DNA of 64,000 nt from CBDCUC01 sp965222485. Its GTDB lineage: Bacteria > Pseudomonadota > Alphaproteobacteria > Rhizobiales > Hyphomicrobiaceae. Shown here one piece after another: positions 62,167 to 64,000 of this stretch; positions within the stretch are counted from its first letter, which is position 1, and every line of letters begins with the position of its first letter. A program made the position numbers and the translations under genes. Under the pieces are notes generated by a model. It worked only from the letters and a program-made list of their open reading frames with translations, was not told the DNA's origin and did not search any database. The stretch spans positions 372,001-436,000 of the forward strand of contig CBDCUC010000030.1 of the NCBI GenBank assembly GCA_965222485.1, given 5' to 3'.

Positions 62167-63879
62167 ATGGCGGGTAAATCGCCCAAACAAAAAAAGAAAT
62201 CCGGTAGCAACGAATTGGTCTTTGCCGCGTTGGGCGGCTTGGGCGAAATCGGCATGAATGTTTATCTGTACGGGTATGGACCGGCGGATAACCGGCAGTG
62301 GCTGATGGTTGATCTGGGGCTGACGTTTCCCGGCCCGCGTGAGCCGGGTGTGGATGTTGTTCTACCTGACCTGAGCTTTATCGAAGAGAACAGCGGTGCT
62401 CTCACCGGCATCGTGATCACGCACGCGCATGAAGACCATATTGGTGCGGTTTTGGAACTTTGGCCTGAAGTGCGCGCACCGGTTTTTGCCACTCCCTTTA
62501 GCGTTGGCATGCTGAAAGCCAAGCAAGGCGAATATGGCCGTGGGTTGGAACTGCCGATTACTCAGGTGGACGTTGGCGCGCGTTTTGACGTCGGTCCTTT
62601 TGATGTCGAAATGGTGCCGATGGCACATTCCATTCCAGAGCCTTCCGGGCTGGTGATACGCACCGATGCCGGTACGATCTTTCATACAGGTGACTGGAAA
62701 CTCGACGAGCATCCCGTTGTCGGTCCGCCGACCGATGTTGTCCGGCTTAAGGAGCTTGGCGAGGAAGGGGTGGATATTCTGGTTTGCGATTCCACAAATG
62801 CGCTTCGGGACGGGACGTCGCCATCAGAAAGTGATGTGGCGAAGTCGCTTGCCAGAATCGTCAAGGCGGCGGACGGGCGTGTGGCGATCACGACATTTGC
62901 GTCGAACGTCGGGCGTGTCAAAGCGGTAGCGGATGCGGCGCGTGCATCGGGGCGCCGACTGGTTGTGGCGGGGCGTGCGCTTCATCGCGTGATCAATGTG
63001 GCGATCGAGACCGGGTACTTGCCTCCCGGCTTTAAATATCTGGACCAAGATCAGTTTAGTTATGTCGATCGCAAGGAGGCGCTGCTGCTGTGCACGGGAA
63101 GCCAGGGAGAGCCGCGTGCGGCAATGGCCCGTATTTCGGATAGCGATCATCCCGCGATAAAACTTGGCAAGGGTGACCTCGTTATATTTTCATCGCGCAA
63201 CATTCCGGGCAATGAAAAGTCCATCGGCCGGGTGCAGAACAATCTGTCGGAGCTTGGATGCGATGTGCTGACCGACAGCGAGGCACTCGTGCATGTGACC
63301 GGCCATCCTCGGCGCGACGAATTAAAGAAACTATATGGGTGGCTCAAGCCGAGTGTGGTTGTGCCAATGCACGGGGAGGCACGGCATTTGAAGGCAAATG
63401 CCGACCTGGCGAAATCGCAAGGTGTGAAGGAGGTTCTCACGCTTAGCGACGGCGATCTTGCCAGGCTACGGCCCGGACCGGCCAAGATCGTTCAGCGTGT
63501 CGAGGTTGGACGACGCTATAGGGATGGAAAGCTGATCGTCGATGAGGACGATGGAGTGGTTCGCGCGCGCCGGCAACTGTCGATGGTCGGTGTTGTAGTC
63601 GTTGGGGTTGTTATGTCCAGCCGCGGCGAGCTGTTGGACGAGCCTGAAGCTATGATCGATGGTATTCCAAACTTCACAGGCGACGACAGCGATATGATTG
63701 ACGTTGTGCTTGATGCTGTTGACGGTACCTTGGCAAGTATTCCGGCAGGGCGGCGCAAGGATGTGGAGCTTGTGCGCGAGGCTGTGCGCAGGGCTGTCCG
63801 GGCGGCGGTGGCTGACGAATGGGGCAAGCGGCCGATCGTCAAAGTGATAATCAATGTGGTCCGGGGCAAACGGGTCTGA
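62167..63879 (+). CDS. rnj: Ribonuclease J
   Basis: This is a metallo-beta-lactamase/beta-CASP RNase that processes and degrades RNA from the 5' end, 570 residues. The zinc motif THAHEDHIGA, then MVPMAHSIPEP, FHTGDWKLDEHP and the beta-CASP part (VAITTFASNVGRVKAVADAA, opening VAITTFASN) followed by HVTGHPRRDELKK are present, with a C-terminal dimerisation domain. GAGATGACAGGGT precedes ATG. It follows birA after 172 bp; a type III pantothenate kinase gene often found at this spot in relatives is not present. Confidence 0.95.
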   Translation: MAGKSPKQKKKSGSNELVFAALGGLGEIGMNVYLYGYGPADNRQWLMVDLGLTFPGPREPGVDVVLPDLSFIEENSGALTGIVITHAHEDHIGAVLELWPEVRAPVFATPFSVGMLKAKQGEYGRGLELPITQVDVGARFDVGPFDVEMVPMAHSIPEPSGLVIRTDAGTIFHTGDWKLDEHPVVGPPTDVVRLKELGEEGVDILVCDSTNALRDGTSPSESDVAKSLARIVKAADGRVAITTFASNVGRVKAVADAARASGRRLVVAGRALHRVINVAIETGYLPPGFKYLDQDQFSYVDRKEALLLCTGSQGEPRAAMARISDSDHPAIKLGKGDLVIFSSRNIPGNEKSIGRVQNNLSELGCDVLTDSEALVHVTGHPRRDELKKLYGWLKPSVVVPMHGEARHLKANADLAKSQGVKEVLTLSDGDLARLRPGPAKIVQRVEVGRRYRDGKLIVDEDDGVVRARRQLSMVGVVVVGVVMSSRGELLDEPEAMIDGIPNFTGDDSDMIDVVLDAVDGTLASIPAGRRKDVELVREAVRRAVRAAVADEWGKRPIVKVIINVVRGKRV

Positions 63880-64000
63880 ATAACCGTCACGCGCTGATTG
63901 TATACGGTTAAGCCACTGGATCGGAACAATTTCTAGAGTGCCGTCTTGCCGATCCATATCACCTTGTGCAATGACGGCACGGGATGGGGTGTGTGTTGCC

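Overview
This 64 kb window reads as ordinary chromosome of an alphaproteobacterium, most likely order Hyphomicrobiales (Rhizobiales). The gene orders gyrA-coaD-two cyclophilins-queA-tgt, tig-clpP-clpX-lon-hupB and nuoA to nuoN-birA-rnj are characteristic of that group, and base composition looks moderately GC-rich throughout. A Hyphomicrobiaceae-like host is a guess only. There are no insertion sequences, phage genes or CRISPR arrays, and every tRNA gene encodes its own CCA end.

Layout: (1) 1-8.7 kb holds the 3' part of gyrA, a Crp/Fnr-type regulator divergent from ompW with two FNR-like boxes between them, then coaD, a periplasmic and a cytoplasmic cyclophilin in tandem, and queA-tgt for queuosine in tRNA. 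(2) 8.7-16 kb holds a drug/metabolite transporter, a DUF599 membrane protein, tRNA-Lys, a cupin protein divergent from a three-gene TRAP transporter, and a TetR regulator. (3) 16.4-29.2 kb is the accessory region: a coiled-coil MscS-like channel, an FHA-nucleotide cyclase fusion, a PP2C phosphatase, an FHA protein, a membrane VWA-FHA protein, a transmembrane Ser/Thr kinase, a porin, and a PDZ-Sel1-peptidoglycan-binding protein. (4) 29.3-34.3 kb holds an SRPBCC protein, an acyltransferase, a cysK-sseA sulfur operon and an outer membrane beta-barrel protein. (5) 34.6-43.2 kb holds tRNA-Leu, the proteostasis block tig-clpP-clpX-lon, HU, tRNA-Val and tRNA-Asp. (6) 43.5-61.2 kb is the complete 14-gene complex I operon, interrupted by a FlK-like thioesterase and three small membrane proteins, followed by birA and rnj.

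The most unusual part is the phospho-signalling island. The kinase would write phosphothreonine, PP2C would erase it and three FHA proteins would read it. Four of these proteins share short threonine motifs (T-R-I-I/L, or T-V-x-D/L) in linkers outside their folded domains, which look like kinase sites matched to FHA +3 specificity. The kinase and the VWA-FHA protein span the inner membrane, and the neighbouring channel, porin and peptidoglycan-binding Sel1 protein are envelope proteins. I infer an envelope-status signalling pathway, but no experiment or database search was available to test it.
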